64,000 bases of DNA from JAUUSJ01 sp964439395 (lineage in GTDB: Bacteria > Bacillota > Clostridia > Lachnospirales > Lachnospiraceae): the NCBI GenBank assembly GCA_964439395.1, contig CAYTNV010000004.1, positions 75,218 to 139,217 of the forward strand, given 5' to 3'. The position numbers and the translations under genes are program-made. This document shows, piece after piece, positions 26,194-35,787 of the stretch. Under the pieces are notes generated by a model, which was given only the letters and a program-made list of their open reading frames with translations, searched no databases and was not told where the DNA came from. Within the stretch, counting starts at the first letter, position 1. The number at the start of each line of letters is the position of its first letter.

Positions 26194-27192
26194 TTACGCT
26201 CTTATTGTAGTATCGCCAACACGTAACGTAACTGGCAATTCCTCTCTTTTTACTTTAACTGACTTACCATTAATGATATCCACAACCAATCTCACAGTTT
26301 CATCCGCAAGATCCTCAATTGGCTGTACAATTGTTGTAATCCTTGGATACATAAGACTTGCTCCATTTGTTCCATCATATCCGACAATGCGAAATTCCTC
26401 TGGAACTTTCTTTCCTCTGATAAGTGCGACCTGCAAAATTGCCATCGCAATGATATCAGCCGCAAACACGCCGTCAATATCTGGATATTTATCTAGCATT
26501 TGTTCTGCTATCTTCAAATAATATTTATAATCTGATATATGCCATTTGATTGAGGTTGAGTGACATGTAATTCCATGCTCTCTCATCATCTTATCAAAAA
26601 CTGTATGTCGCATGCTAGAAGGAGTCGATACCTTATCCTCTCCCTTGAGGGTTCCAAATTGGAGGACATTTTTACAGCCTGAGCGAATTAGCTCCTGAGC
26701 TGCCAGTTTACCACCTTCTCTATGATTCGCCATCACACATGGTATCTTCTCACCTAGGTTTCTATCCATCGCCACAATCGGGCGGTTAATATCGGCATAC
26801 TGCGAAATATCTAGAGAAGTATGAGCTCCAAAGATAATTCCATCTACTCTCTGTTGCCTCAACATTTCCAAATATTTCAATTCATAATTACTTTCATAAA
26901 ATGTATTACAAAGCATCATCTGATAGCCTCTCTTGCCTAGTGCAACTTCCGCTGCATTCACAAATTCAGCAAAGAAAGGATGCGCCACCTCTGGCACAAT
27001 CACTGCCACAATTCCACTTTTTCGAAAGTATAAATTTCTTGCCATCTCATTTGGAATATAATCTAAGGCCGCAATAGATGCCTCAACTTTCTTTCGAGTC
27101 TCAGCTTTTACATATCCCTTTCCACTTAACACACGAGATACCGTCCCCACTCCAACATTTGCGTGTCTTGCAACATCTTGAATATTAGCCAT
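26194..27192 (-). CDS. LacI-family repressor of the sucrose/fructan locus
   Basis: A 332-residue LacI/GalR regulator. The helix-turn-helix is NIQDVARHANVGVGTVSRVL with the hinge YIPNEMARNL; the sugar-binding domain follows (VPEVAHPFFAEFV, DGIIFGAH, FAADIIAMA, IVGYDG). It lies between the permeases and GH32, and three near-identical palindromes in the locus are its probable operators. The inducer is probably sucrose, fructose or a derivative. Confidence 0.92.
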   Translation of the reverse strand: MANIQDVARHANVGVGTVSRVLSGKGYVKAETRKKVEASIAALDYIPNEMARNLYFRKSGIVAVIVPEVAHPFFAEFVNAAEVALGKRGYQMMLCNTFYESNYELKYLEMLRQQRVDGIIFGAHTSLDISQYADINRPIVAMDRNLGEKIPCVMANHREGGKLAAQELIRSGCKNVLQFGTLKGEDKVSTPSSMRHTVFDKMMREHGITCHSTSIKWHISDYKYYLKIAEQMLDKYPDIDGVFAADIIAMAILQVALIRGKKVPEEFRIVGYDGTNGASLMYPRITTIVQPIEDLADETVRLVVDIINGKSVKVKREELPVTLRVGDTTIRA

Positions 27193-27436
27193 ACTCCATC
27201 ATCACCCTTTTGCTAGAATATTACCGTCATTCCACGTAAAATATTCCATCTTCTTAATTGTATACTACTTATAATATGAGAAAAACTCACTTTATTACAT
27301 AGTTTCACATATACTTATTTAATCTTATCCACTTTTTAAGAATTTGTCAATTCTTACCTTTTAGAATCTCAAATATCTACAAAAAGTAGTATAAAAATTT
27401 ATAAATAGCTTTTTTCATTGTGCAATTTTATCGCTC

Positions 27437-27473
27437 AGAGAGCCTATGTATATCTCCCCCTCATAGGCTCTCT
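27437..27473. terminator. Hairpin in the permease-to-regulator gap
   Basis: AGAGAGCCTATG (27437-27448) and CATAGGCTCTCT (27462-27473), a 12-bp perfect stem about 25 bp beyond the permease stop at 27498. No T-run follows on the minus strand, so it may be a stabilising 3' end rather than a full terminator. The rest of the 27193-27497 gap shows nothing clear beyond AT-rich promoter-like sequence. Confidence 0.55.
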
Positions 27474-27497
27474 CAGAAAAGTAAGAAGCTTTTTCTT

Positions 27498-28346
27498 TTA
27501 TCCTTTAATACCAGAAGAAGCGATACCCTCGATATAGTATTTCTGCATGAAGATAAACATAATTAACATTGGAATTGCAGATACAACTAAGGCAGCCATA
27601 ATGGCACTATAATGAATTGGCTGTGTTCCGAAGAATACCTGAATTGCTAACTGGATAGTACGCTTATCCTCTCCTGTCATAACTAAGAATGGCCACATAA
27701 AGTCATTCCAGTGAGATACAAAGTCTAAAATAAATACAGTAGCGTATACTGTCTTAGAAATTGGCATTACAACTTTGAAAAATGTTCCAACTGGACTGCA
27801 TCCATCGAGAGCTGCTGCTTCTAGGAGGTCATCTGGAATATCGCAGAAGAACTGTCTGAACATATAGATAGAAAAGCATTTTGCAATGAATGGAACTACT
27901 AAAGCTGCGAGTGTATTTACCCATCCAAGTTGTGACATTTCAATATAAAGTGGTAACATAATTGCCTCCATAGGCATAACCATAAGAGCAATTACGAGGT
28001 TTAACATGAAACCTTTTCCCTTAAAGTCAAATTTTGCAAGTGCATATCCACAAATGGAGTTAAATAATAAGTCGAGTACTAAAATTAATGCGATATACAC
28101 AAAGGTATTTTTAAATACCTGTATCATATTCAGACGAGAGAATACTTCTTTGAAGTTATCTAAAGATGCCTGAACTGGAAGAAATGTTGTGATAGAGTTC
28201 ATATTTGCAAAAATCTGAGCTTCTGGTTTTAAGGATGCCGAAATCATCCATAGAAGTGGAGATACGAAAATAATACCGATAATAATATTTCCACCGTAAA
28301 ATAGTACTTTCGTCAGAGTCTTTTGTGCTTGCATTGATTTTCCCAT
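27498..28346 (-). CDS. Carbohydrate ABC transporter permease (MalG type)
   Basis: A 282-residue CUT1-family inner-membrane protein with six predicted segments. The EAA loop is EAAALDGCSPVGTFFKVVMPISK near residue 175. SPLLWMISASLKPEAQIF near the N-terminus is typical of MalG-like proteins. It pairs with the permease 18 bp upstream. No ATPase gene is present in the locus, so a shared MsmK-like ATPase elsewhere probably powers it. Confidence 0.93.
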   Translation of the reverse strand: MGKSMQAQKTLTKVLFYGGNIIIGIIFVSPLLWMISASLKPEAQIFANMNSITTFLPVQASLDNFKEVFSRLNMIQVFKNTFVYIALILVLDLLFNSICGYALAKFDFKGKGFMLNLVIALMVMPMEAIMLPLYIEMSQLGWVNTLAALVVPFIAKCFSIYMFRQFFCDIPDDLLEAAALDGCSPVGTFFKVVMPISKTVYATVFILDFVSHWNDFMWPFLVMTGEDKRTIQLAIQVFFGTQPIHYSAIMAALVVSAIPMLIMFIFMQKYYIEGIASSGIKG

Positions 28347-28364
28347 TTTTCTATCTCCTTTCCT

Positions 28365-29270
28365 CTAGTCTGTCTCTGCAATTAACTTCTTCATGGATAA
28401 TGACATAATTACCACGATTACGAAAAATACTGCTGCTATTGAGCAGGCATATCCGAAGTTACCTTGCTGGAAACCTTGTGTATAAATATAATAAACAAGT
28501 GTCTTTGTACTGTTCTTTGGTCCACCCTGAGTCATTACGTATGGCTGAGTGAAGAGTTTCATCGCCTGAATCATTGTAATCATAACAACGTATTTAATTG
28601 TTCCTTTTAATCCTGGCAATGTGATATATAGAAATTGCTGAACCTTTGTTGCACCATCCACGGATGCTGCTTCATATTGATCTCTTGGAATTCCCTGAAG
28701 ACCTGCCAAGAAAATCATCATCTGATAACCAGCTCCCTGCCATCCTGACATGAATATAATAGCATTCATTGCAGTCTTGGCATTACTCAAAAAGTTAATT
28801 GGCTCTAATCCAAAGCTTGTAAGGAAAGAGTTAATAAGACCTGTATTAGGATTAGAGTTATAAAGCACTGTCCACAAAATAGAGATAACTACCATAGATG
28901 TCAACTGTGGGCTAAAATACATAGTACGGAAAATAGATACTCCGCGGAATTTTGATGAAACTAACATCGCTAATGCTAATGCTAAAACACACTGGAAAGG
29001 CACTACTAATACAGTGAAATATACAGTATTTTTTAGTGCAAGCCAGAAATTCTCATCTTGGAACAATTTCGCATAATTTTGTAATCCGATAAATGTAATA
29101 TTATCTGGTCTAACAATCTGGTACTGGAATAGTGAATAACGCACGGTATACAGAATTGGTACTACTAAAAATGCTACTAAAAGAAACATTGCTGGCACAG
29201 AGAAAATATATGCTGCAACTCTCTCATTTTTCTTTCTACCGGACAGTTTTGCTTTTGCTGTATTTGCCAT
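28365..29270 (-). CDS. Carbohydrate ABC transporter permease (MalF/UgpA type)
   Basis: A 301-residue CUT1 permease. It has a short cytoplasmic start rich in lysine, six membrane segments, and the EAA loop YEAASVDGATKVQQFLYITLPGLK near residue 200. It is the heterodimer partner of the following permease. A strong terminator separates it from the binding-protein gene upstream. Confidence 0.93.
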   Translation of the reverse strand: MANTAKAKLSGRKKNERVAAYIFSVPAMFLLVAFLVVPILYTVRYSLFQYQIVRPDNITFIGLQNYAKLFQDENFWLALKNTVYFTVLVVPFQCVLALALAMLVSSKFRGVSIFRTMYFSPQLTSMVVISILWTVLYNSNPNTGLINSFLTSFGLEPINFLSNAKTAMNAIIFMSGWQGAGYQMMIFLAGLQGIPRDQYEAASVDGATKVQQFLYITLPGLKGTIKYVVMITMIQAMKLFTQPYVMTQGGPKNSTKTLVYYIYTQGFQQGNFGYACSIAAVFFVIVVIMSLSMKKLIAETD

Positions 29271-29419
29271 TTTTTCAGCCCTCTCTCTCTAAAAAATCTG
29301 TCAATATAGGGAGCAGCTACGCTACAAATCTCCTATATGTTTTCTGAAAATTGACTATTTTTCCCTATTTAATTGTATTTTACAAGTAAATAAAAGTGTT
29401 TTTTTGCTAGTTTTGGTAT

Positions 29420-29455
29420 AAAAAGACCGCACCGCAAAATCGGTGCGGTCTTTTT
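29420..29455 (-). terminator. Strong terminator between binding-protein and permease genes
   Basis: AAAAAGACCGCACCG (29420-29434) pairs perfectly with CGGTGCGGTCTTTTT (29441-29455), a GC-rich stem with T-tract in the direction of the operon. Permease expression must rely on read-through or its own promoter, giving binding protein in excess. Confidence 0.93.
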
Positions 29456-29472
29456 GGCTTAATTAATACCAA

Positions 29473-30816
29473 TTAATTTTTATAGTAAGTATCATAATCT
29501 TCCTGGAATTTTGTAGCTACTTCGTCTAACTGACTCTGTATATAAGTTCCATCAACTGTCTTATTCGATGCTGCCTCAGAGAAAATATTTGTCATAGCCT
29601 CTGCATAAGAAGAAGAGAATACAGAATAAGATGGAGTTCTTGGACGAGGAACTGCTGTATTTTCAAGCTGCTCTTTGAACAAGGAACGTGGAGCCTCTTT
29701 ATAATCTGCCATAGCTTCATTATCATAAGAAGATACACGAGTTGCAGGTTTTGCAATACCAGCTGCGTATGTTGCTATGTTTTCTGTATTCATCAGCCAC
29801 TGCAAAAACTCTCCAGCTGCGTCAACATTTTCACAGTTTTTACTTACTGCTGCTGACCAGTCACCACATGGAGAAACTGCTGTCTTTGTATTATCAGATA
29901 CTGGATAATATGTTACACCCCAATCAAATTTTGCACTTGCCTCTAATGTAGCTACATCCCAAGAACCACCAAGCATTGTAGCACAAGCGCCATTTAAAAA
30001 TTCGTCCTGAATAGGGTCAATATTTGCATATCCTTTTGCAATCAAATCTGCAAGATAATTTGCTGCCTCAACAGACTCTTTACTATTAATATAGCCTTCT
30101 GCTGTAGCTCCATCATCACTTACAAAATCTTTTCCGTTAGAAATAAACATTGGCTCAAGTGCGTATGGAAGTCCCTCGCCGTGGTCCATAATAATATGTG
30201 TTCCAACATACTTATCTGTTGTACACTTTTCTGCAATCTCTGCTAATTCAGACCATGTAAGAGGATTTTCAACTGTACGAGATTCGATGGCTGCAACATC
30301 AACGCCACATTCTTTTAAGTAATCTTTATTATAGTATAATGCAACAGAAGACTCTGTAGCTGAGATAGCGTATAACTCGTCATTATATGTACACTGTGCA
30401 ACTGTAGAAGGTACAAAATCAGCTAAATCTTCCTCTGTGAAATATTTAGAGATAGGTACAATAATATTATTCGCTGCATAATAAGATACTGTAGGTCCAT
30501 CTACAAAGAAAATATCTGGTAAGTCATTCGATGTAACAGCTGTTGTAATTTTATTCTCATATGCATAAGAATCAGAACGGTCAATTGCCTCACGACTTAC
30601 TTGAATTTCTGGATGTGCCTCATTCCACTCGGCGATCTTCTCTGTCCACCATTTCTCGATATTTTCCTTATCTGTTGGACTCCATATTGTCAGGTTCACT
30701 GTGCCACCGTCTGATGTTCCTGAGCCACTATTTGAAGATGATCCACCGCCACAGGCTGCCAACGATAACACCATAGATGATGCTAAACATAGGCTAGCAA
30801 TTTTTTTAAGTTTCAT
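29473..30816 (-). CDS. Carbohydrate ABC transporter substrate-binding lipoprotein
   Basis: About 447 residues, family 1 (CUT1) solute-binding lipoprotein. The signal is MKLKKIASLCLASSMVLSLAAC followed by a Gly/Ser linker. Blocks include NLTIWSPTDKENIEKWW, NDLPDIFFVDGP, YNKDYLKECGVD, MLGGSWDVA and SPCGDWSAAVSKN. The open frame starts at 30864, but AAGGAGG precedes the ATG at 30816. Two LacI operators lie in its leader. The expected ligand is sucrose or fructo-oligosaccharides, from the GH32 neighbour. Confidence 0.93.
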   Translation of the reverse strand: MKLKKIASLCLASSMVLSLAACGGGSSSNSGSGTSDGGTVNLTIWSPTDKENIEKWWTEKIAEWNEAHPEIQVSREAIDRSDSYAYENKITTAVTSNDLPDIFFVDGPTVSYYAANNIIVPISKYFTEEDLADFVPSTVAQCTYNDELYAISATESSVALYYNKDYLKECGVDVAAIESRTVENPLTWSELAEIAEKCTTDKYVGTHIIMDHGEGLPYALEPMFISNGKDFVSDDGATAEGYINSKESVEAANYLADLIAKGYANIDPIQDEFLNGACATMLGGSWDVATLEASAKFDWGVTYYPVSDNTKTAVSPCGDWSAAVSKNCENVDAAGEFLQWLMNTENIATYAAGIAKPATRVSSYDNEAMADYKEAPRSLFKEQLENTAVPRPRTPSYSVFSSSYAEAMTNIFSEAASNKTVDGTYIQSQLDEVATKFQEDYDTYYKN

Positions 30817-30849
30817 AGTTTCTTCCTCCTTAAAATATTTTTCGGTTTG

Positions 30850-30863
30850 TGGAATCGGTTCCA
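30850..30863. promoter_or_regulatory. LacI-type operator 1 before the binding-protein gene
   Basis: TGGAATCGGTTCCA palindrome, 34 bp before the ATG. It is identical to the site at 30915, 65 bp away, so looping or cooperative binding is possible. Confidence 0.82.
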
Positions 30864-30879
30864 TCTTGTGGGTTTTTTT

Positions 30880-30903
30880 ACCACAGGTTTTTTCACCTGT
30901 GGT
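30880..30903. repeat. Hairpin between the two operators
   Basis: ACCACAGGT (30880-30888) and ACCTGTGGT (30895-30903), a perfect 9-bp stem exactly between the two operators. On the plus strand TTTTATTT follows, so it could stop antisense transcripts. Confidence 0.5.
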
Positions 30904-30914
30904 TTTATTTGTTA

Positions 30915-30928
30915 TGGAATCGGTTCCA
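30915..30928. promoter_or_regulatory. LacI-type operator 2 before the binding-protein gene
   Basis: A second exact TGGAATCGGTTCCA. The promoter of the ABC operon should lie within or just upstream of this pair. Confidence 0.82.
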
Positions 30929-31160
30929 TGTTGTGATTTTATACTAGCACTATTATATCATTATGTCAACTATTTTTTCATATTTTTTTCACAAAAACAC
31001 TATAAATGTGAATATTACACAAGTTTTCACTTGATTTATTGTGCATATTTTCCATTATTTTTCCCCGTATTTTTTATTTCGTCGGAATTTTTTATAAAAC
31101 GCTCACAATTTATACATTTGTTGTCTCCTCAATTAAGACATGGAAAAAATTGTTCTTTTT

Positions 31161-31856
31161 CTATTTTCTCTCTTCTTGGCTTTTCTTCTCTTCCTCCCTC
31201 AAACGCTTTTGCTGCTCCTCCACACGGTCAGCCTCCTCCACACGCTTAGGGTCAAAAAGTCTTACAAGATGCATAGAATTTAAGAACGCAATCATAGCAA
31301 ATCCTATAATAAACCAGAAAAAAATAATCTGTCCAAATAAACTTGGAAATGCGATAATTGCTAAGATTGGCAGTATATTTAATACCATAATAAAAATTGT
31401 GTAAATACCATTACTCATCGATAAAAAAAATGATTTTTTAATCGTCTCCTTTACTCCTGTATCAAAATAGGAAAGCACGGGAAAAACATGACTTATTACC
31501 GCCAAATAAAAATATCCCACTGCCAAAATCACGACAATCATCACAAACTTAATCGAAATATCCCACCAAAACGCACAAAATAAGTCGAATCCGATAAAAA
31601 GTCCCATGGCAAGAAAAATAAAAAACAATGCCGTTCCCTTCTTAAAATTGTTCTTGAATGAGCCAAAAAAAGTAGAGACAATGCTTGGATCTTGGTGCAA
31701 AGCATATTTCATCGTAATATCATACACCGCACAAGTTGTAGCTCCCAGAGTAAAAATAGGGATACTACAAACAAACCATAAGATATTGAGCAAAATTAAG
31801 TCAATAAGACGATTGAGACCATTCACAACAGAGCCTTCCTGCTGTAAAAACTTCAT
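31161..31856 (-). CDS. YesL-family membrane protein (DUF624)
   Basis: A 231-residue protein with about five hydrophobic segments and the YesL hallmarks: NRLIDLILLNILWFVCSIPIFTLGA in its first part, then YDITMKYA, and a basic tail ending in a Lys/Glu-rich coil. YesL proteins are nearly always found with carbohydrate ABC transporters and two-component systems; their biochemical role is not known. It precedes the ABC operon on the same strand. Confidence 0.88.
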   Translation of the reverse strand: MKFLQQEGSVVNGLNRLIDLILLNILWFVCSIPIFTLGATTCAVYDITMKYALHQDPSIVSTFFGSFKNNFKKGTALFFIFLAMGLFIGFDLFCAFWWDISIKFVMIVVILAVGYFYLAVISHVFPVLSYFDTGVKETIKKSFFLSMSNGIYTIFIMVLNILPILAIIAFPSLFGQIIFFWFIIGFAMIAFLNSMHLVRLFDPKRVEEADRVEEQQKRLREEEKKSQEERK

Positions 31857-32156
31857 AATTTACACCTCCTATGAAATTGATGCACTCATATACTGAGTGC
31901 TCTTAATTATGACAGACAGTATAGCAAATCTCACTTGTTATCGCAAGCCATTTTTCTAAAAACTCATTCCTCCTCGCCCTCACTTGACAAAATATTTGGA
32001 ATATTAATTTTTAAAAAAATAATACGAAAACGGGAATATTATCATATGAATCAAATATGAGAGAATGTATAATTGTTTTGACATTGGGGAAAGGGTGAAA
32101 GAAAAATTGAGGAAAGGAAAATTGCAAACACATTATCTTCCATCCTTTGTATTTGC

Positions 32157-32192
32157 GCCTCAAATGAACAAGTAAACTTGTTCGCTTGAGGC
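32157..32192. repeat. Long hairpin in the 31857-32442 intergenic region
   Basis: GCCTCAAATGAACAAG (32157-32172) and CTTGTTCGCTTGAGGC (32177-32192) pair over 14 of 16 positions around TAAA. Outer ATTTGC and GCAAAT extend the stem. It could be a REP-like element. The 585-bp region otherwise holds a gene remnant at 32221-32343 and the Cof promoter. Confidence 0.6.
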
Positions 32193-32220
32193 TTGCTGCA
32201 AATTATGTGAAATACTACTC

Positions 32221-32343
32221 GTTGTATATATAAAGGAGTATGTTGCTACAAAGCCAAAGTATAAAAGCAAATACTATGAGGGCGGCTATCCAAATGATGA
32301 ATACGGGGTATGTACAGATATAGTCTTTTGCTACTTTATTTGA
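32221..32343 (+). pseudogene. Fragment of a DUF1287 (YijF-like) protein
   Basis: One frame reads VYIKEYVATKPKYKSKYY then EGGYPNDEYGVCTDIV before running to a stop at 32341-32343. The GGYP...GVCTD block is the recognisable core of DUF1287 proteins, which are normally about 190-250 residues with this motif in the middle. There is no start, and both sides of the gene are gone, so it is a relic. The match is from memory and was not searched. Confidence 0.55.
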
Positions 32344-32442
32344 CAAAAATTCTCCTTGTCTCTATACTAATGTCTTATAACAACAGTGAGCATTGTATTT
32401 GAAAATTTTCAATGCTATCATTAACAAGAAAGAAGGAATGCT

Positions 32443-33279
32443 ATGATAAAATGTATCGCTCTTGATTTAGATGGAACAACTTTAAGCAATGATAAAAGCA
32501 TATCACCAAGAACAAAACATGCCTTAGAGACTGCAATTGCCATGGGAATTCATGTCGTAATCGCCAGTGGCCGCTGTCTCGATGCTCTGCCAAAGTCTGT
32601 AACAGAAATTGAGGGAATTGAGTATGCCATCACTTCTAACGGTGCCGCGGTCTATGATATAAAAACAAAAAAATGTCTTCAGCGTATTACATTATGTCCA
32701 GAAAGTATTGAACAGATGATTGAACTGACAAGAGAATTGTCTGTGACTCATGAAGTATTTGTGGACGGAATTCCCTATGCAAAGAGTGAGTATGTAAAAG
32801 ATCCTCTCGCTCACGGTTCCACTCCCTACGCTGTGGAATATATTAAAAGTACAAGACAACCTATCGACGATATTTTTGCATTTATCGAGGAGCATAAAGA
32901 TGAGATTGACGGACTTGATTTGCTATCAATGAATGGAGAACTCAGAGACGCTCTGTGGAAAAGATTGGAAAAATTAGAGCCAAAACTCTATGTTACCTCT
33001 TCTGTGCAAAATCGAATTGAGACTTCTAATCCAAAGGCTGGAAAACATAATGGACTAGCTTTTCTCTTGGAAACACTCAAAATCTCACCCGAAGAAACCG
33101 CTGCTTTTGGAGATGCAGATAACGATAAAGAGATGCTATCTTTCGTAAAATACGGAATGGCAATGGACAATGCGAGCGCATTATGCAAAGAGGCAGCATG
33201 GAAAGTCGTACCTTCTAACACAGAAGACGGGGTTGCCGTTGGAATTGAAGAACTTCTGAACATGGAAGAATGTCTATAA
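32443..33279 (+). CDS. Cof-type HAD phosphatase
   Basis: A 278-residue HAD type IIB phosphatase. Motif I is LDLDGTTLSNDK, motif II is VIASGR, the conserved lysine is in TSNPKAGKHNGL, and motif IV is AFGDADNDKEML. The substrate is probably a sugar phosphate or nucleotide. AAGAAGGA precedes the ATG; a terminator follows. Confidence 0.93.
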   Translation: MIKCIALDLDGTTLSNDKSISPRTKHALETAIAMGIHVVIASGRCLDALPKSVTEIEGIEYAITSNGAAVYDIKTKKCLQRITLCPESIEQMIELTRELSVTHEVFVDGIPYAKSEYVKDPLAHGSTPYAVEYIKSTRQPIDDIFAFIEEHKDEIDGLDLLSMNGELRDALWKRLEKLEPKLYVTSSVQNRIETSNPKAGKHNGLAFLLETLKISPEETAAFGDADNDKEMLSFVKYGMAMDNASALCKEAAWKVVPSNTEDGVAVGIEELLNMEECL

Positions 33280-33288
33280 TACAAAAAC

Positions 33289-33335
33289 TGCTCTAAATTT
33301 CCTTTTTGATTTTATCATTTAGAAAATCTAGAGCA
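33289..33335 (+). terminator. Terminator of the Cof phosphatase gene
   Basis: TGCTCTA (33289-33295) and TAGAGCA (33329-33335) with further AT pairing inside, followed by TTTTTATTTTTT on the plus strand. Confidence 0.78.
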
Positions 33336-33354
33336 TTTTTATTTTTTCATATCT

Positions 33355-33810
33355 TCAGTTATTATTTGATTGTTCTAACTCTTTATTAATATTATAATTT
33401 ATTTTTTGGATGATAGAATTCACTACCTCTATTTCCTCGTCAGTGATACCTTTCTGAATGATTTCTTTGCAGTTTTCATAAATTTTTTCTGCTTTTTTTA
33501 TTACCTCTTCCGATTTTTTTGTGAGAATAATATGCAAGATTCTGTGGTCTTCCTTATCCTCACAAATCTTGATAAAACCACGTACTCGCATATTATCGAT
33601 TGACTTTGATATATGAGCTTTCGACAAATGTTTTTTTTGCATAATCTCTCTGGCCGTATTTCGCCCTTTTTCTTTGCTCAAAAAAACTAAAATATCCAGC
33701 TCTACGAGTCTTAAATCATACTCTGCGATAAGTGGCTCCACCTTTTTCCCAATCAGCTTTTTTAGCTGTGTCCCTGACATAATAATACTATCTGTTTCCA
33801 TTTTCTTCAA
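33355..33810 (-). CDS. MarR-family transcriptional regulator
   Basis: A 151-residue winged helix protein. The DNA-binding part spans about residues 40-105: LVELDILVFLSKEKGRNTAREIMQ, HLSKAHISKSIDNMRVRGFI and the wing EDKEDHRILHIILT. N- and C-terminal helices make the dimer interface. It lies 243 bp after the FGGY kinase on the same strand; its targets are not evident. Confidence 0.88.
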   Translation of the reverse strand: MKKMETDSIIMSGTQLKKLIGKKVEPLIAEYDLRLVELDILVFLSKEKGRNTAREIMQKKHLSKAHISKSIDNMRVRGFIKICEDKEDHRILHIILTKKSEEVIKKAEKIYENCKEIIQKGITDEEIEVVNSIIQKINYNINKELEQSNNN

Positions 33811-34053
33811 ACTTCCTTAATTTAAGTTTTTTCACCACTCTTATTTGACTTACAGTCCCCAGTCCAATCACTCCGTCACAAAATATCGTTCTTTTCTTTT
33901 TCATCTACTTCTTTATCTTATAAATATTTTACAGAGTAAATTGATTTTTTGTTTCATATTGATTATAAACTCCTAAAAAAAATTAAGCAACTATTTTGAC
34001 ATAAAAAACAAATAATATTCTTGTTTTTTTCAAATTTTATTCTTTTTCCAAAA

Positions 34054-35604
34054 TTATTGTATATTTGAAATTTGCCTTATGGTTTCAAATGCATCTCGCA
34101 TATCGTTATGTACAAGCTGATTGCGAAGCTCATATATTTTTCTATAATATTTTGTATTTTCCTTAATCGGCTCAAATGTATCCTTCACAATTAAGTTTTT
34201 TTCAAATACCGCTTTTAAATCATCGATATCTCCCACTGCATAGGCAGCCGCAGCTGCATTTGTCATAACTGCTCCCTGCGCTGTTTTTAGAGTGACGATT
34301 TTGCTATCCATCATATCTGCCTTAATCTGGTTCCAAAGGTCAGATTTACTTCCGCCCTCTGTTACAGTAATGATATTTAAATCCACTCCCGCTTTTTTAT
34401 AAATATCGGTCACTCCAATATAGTCATATCCTATTGCCTCAAGAACAGAACGCCATAAAACTGCCTGGTCAGTATCTATTGTCATATTTAAAAAACATCC
34501 ACTCGCCGAGGAAATATCTCCCACACCGCCTGTCAGGTACGGCAAAAACAATACACCGTTTGAGCCGACTGGGGCCTTCTTTGCTCTTTTTGTAAGCTCA
34601 TCAAAATATGCTCCATCTCCGACTTTATCACAAATATTATCCCGAAACCATCGAAGAGCCAAGCCCCCTGTGCGAATAAATCCCCAATAAAAATACGTAT
34701 TTTCTAATGTTCCACTATTAAATACTAAATCTGTTCCTGGTCTAGAAAGCTCTGGAATAATATCGTCCACAGCAATACAAAACATGGCACAAGTTCCTGC
34801 CACATCGGCAGCCTTGTTTACATCCGTGACACCACATCCAATCATACTCTGCATCGTATCACCTGTTCCCGCACAGATTGAAATTCCCTCTGGAAGTCCT
34901 GTTAAATCTGCGTACTCCTTCGTCATCTTTCCGATAATATCCCAAGGCTTTACAATTTTAGGAAGATACTCTTTTGGAAGTTCTAAAATATTGAGCTGTT
35001 TCTCACTCCAAATCTTTTTCTTCACATCATAGCCAAGTCCCCATCCGGAGAGTGTTCCCCAGTCGATAAAAGCGTCCTTCGCCTTTAGCCCTGCCAAATG
35101 CGCCAAAATATAAGGCGCGTTGTGAATAAATTTCTTTCCTTTTTCTCTAAATTTCTCAGAGTTTGCCATTAACCAGCGGGCAAATAAAGCTGGAAACATA
35201 CAGTTTGGCACTGGATTTCCTGTTTCTCTCGCCCAGATATCTAAGTTCATTGCCTCGAAATAGGCTGCATCTTCTTTTGTCCTCGAATCTAAATAATTAA
35301 TATACGGTGTGATGGCATTGAAATCCTCATCTACGCCGACAATTCCAAGGATGACACCGTCTCCAAAAACAGCTCGAATTTTATTTACATCCAATCCCTT
35401 TTTCTTCATCTGCTCTACACAGGCCTTTATACTTTTTATTGTCGCATTTAAATAATCATCTGCATCCATCTCCACCCAGCCTGGATGAGGATAGACTAGC
35501 GTTGTCGGATGACTCATCTGTGCCACACATTCCATCTCACTATTATAAACTGCCGCCTTTACGCTCTGTGTTCCTGCGTCAAAACCAAGATAATATTTTT
35601 CCAT
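34054..35604 (-). CDS. FGGY-family carbohydrate kinase (xylulokinase-like)
   Basis: About 516 residues. It has the ATPase motifs of FGGY kinases: GFDAGTQSVKAAVYN at the start, PHPGWVEMDADDY, CAGTGDTMQSMIGCG and the C-terminal VTEGGSKSDLWNQIKADM. The frame opens at 35628, but AAAGAGGG precedes the ATG at 35604. The sugar cannot be told; xylulose or a related ketose is the usual guess. It is the first gene after an FMN riboswitch, which is unexpected for a sugar kinase. No isomerase or transporter adjoins it. Confidence 0.9.
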   Translation of the reverse strand: MEKYYLGFDAGTQSVKAAVYNSEMECVAQMSHPTTLVYPHPGWVEMDADDYLNATIKSIKACVEQMKKKGLDVNKIRAVFGDGVILGIVGVDEDFNAITPYINYLDSRTKEDAAYFEAMNLDIWARETGNPVPNCMFPALFARWLMANSEKFREKGKKFIHNAPYILAHLAGLKAKDAFIDWGTLSGWGLGYDVKKKIWSEKQLNILELPKEYLPKIVKPWDIIGKMTKEYADLTGLPEGISICAGTGDTMQSMIGCGVTDVNKAADVAGTCAMFCIAVDDIIPELSRPGTDLVFNSGTLENTYFYWGFIRTGGLALRWFRDNICDKVGDGAYFDELTKRAKKAPVGSNGVLFLPYLTGGVGDISSASGCFLNMTIDTDQAVLWRSVLEAIGYDYIGVTDIYKKAGVDLNIITVTEGGSKSDLWNQIKADMMDSKIVTLKTAQGAVMTNAAAAAYAVGDIDDLKAVFEKNLIVKDTFEPIKENTKYYRKIYELRNQLVHNDMRDAFETIRQISNIQ

Positions 35605-35734
35605 AAAATGTCCCTCTTTCTTTTTCATATCATGGCAGGGCCTAGTATTTCATTGATATATTGGATATTTGAATGTATTTTTGTATTCCTATTACGAATG
35701 ATTAGCGATACCTGAGATAACTTCAACTAGAAAA

Positions 35735-35765
35735 AGCTCCATTATACGCAAAGTATAACGGAGCT
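35735..35765 (-). terminator. Terminator after the FMN aptamer
   Basis: AGCTCCATTATAC (35735-35747) and GTATAACGGAGCT (35753-35765) form a 13-bp stem with a single mismatch; on the minus strand TTTTTCT follows. It is the likely expression platform of the riboswitch, about 130 bp before the kinase ATG. Confidence 0.85.
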
Positions 35766-35787
35766 ATGACTATCCATCGAATTACTC

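Noticed and set aside
35605..35734. Remnant of a riboflavin gene between FMN terminator and kinase
   Set aside because: All minus-strand frames there are short and broken and none resembles RibU or Rib proteins, so loss of a gene can only be guessed.
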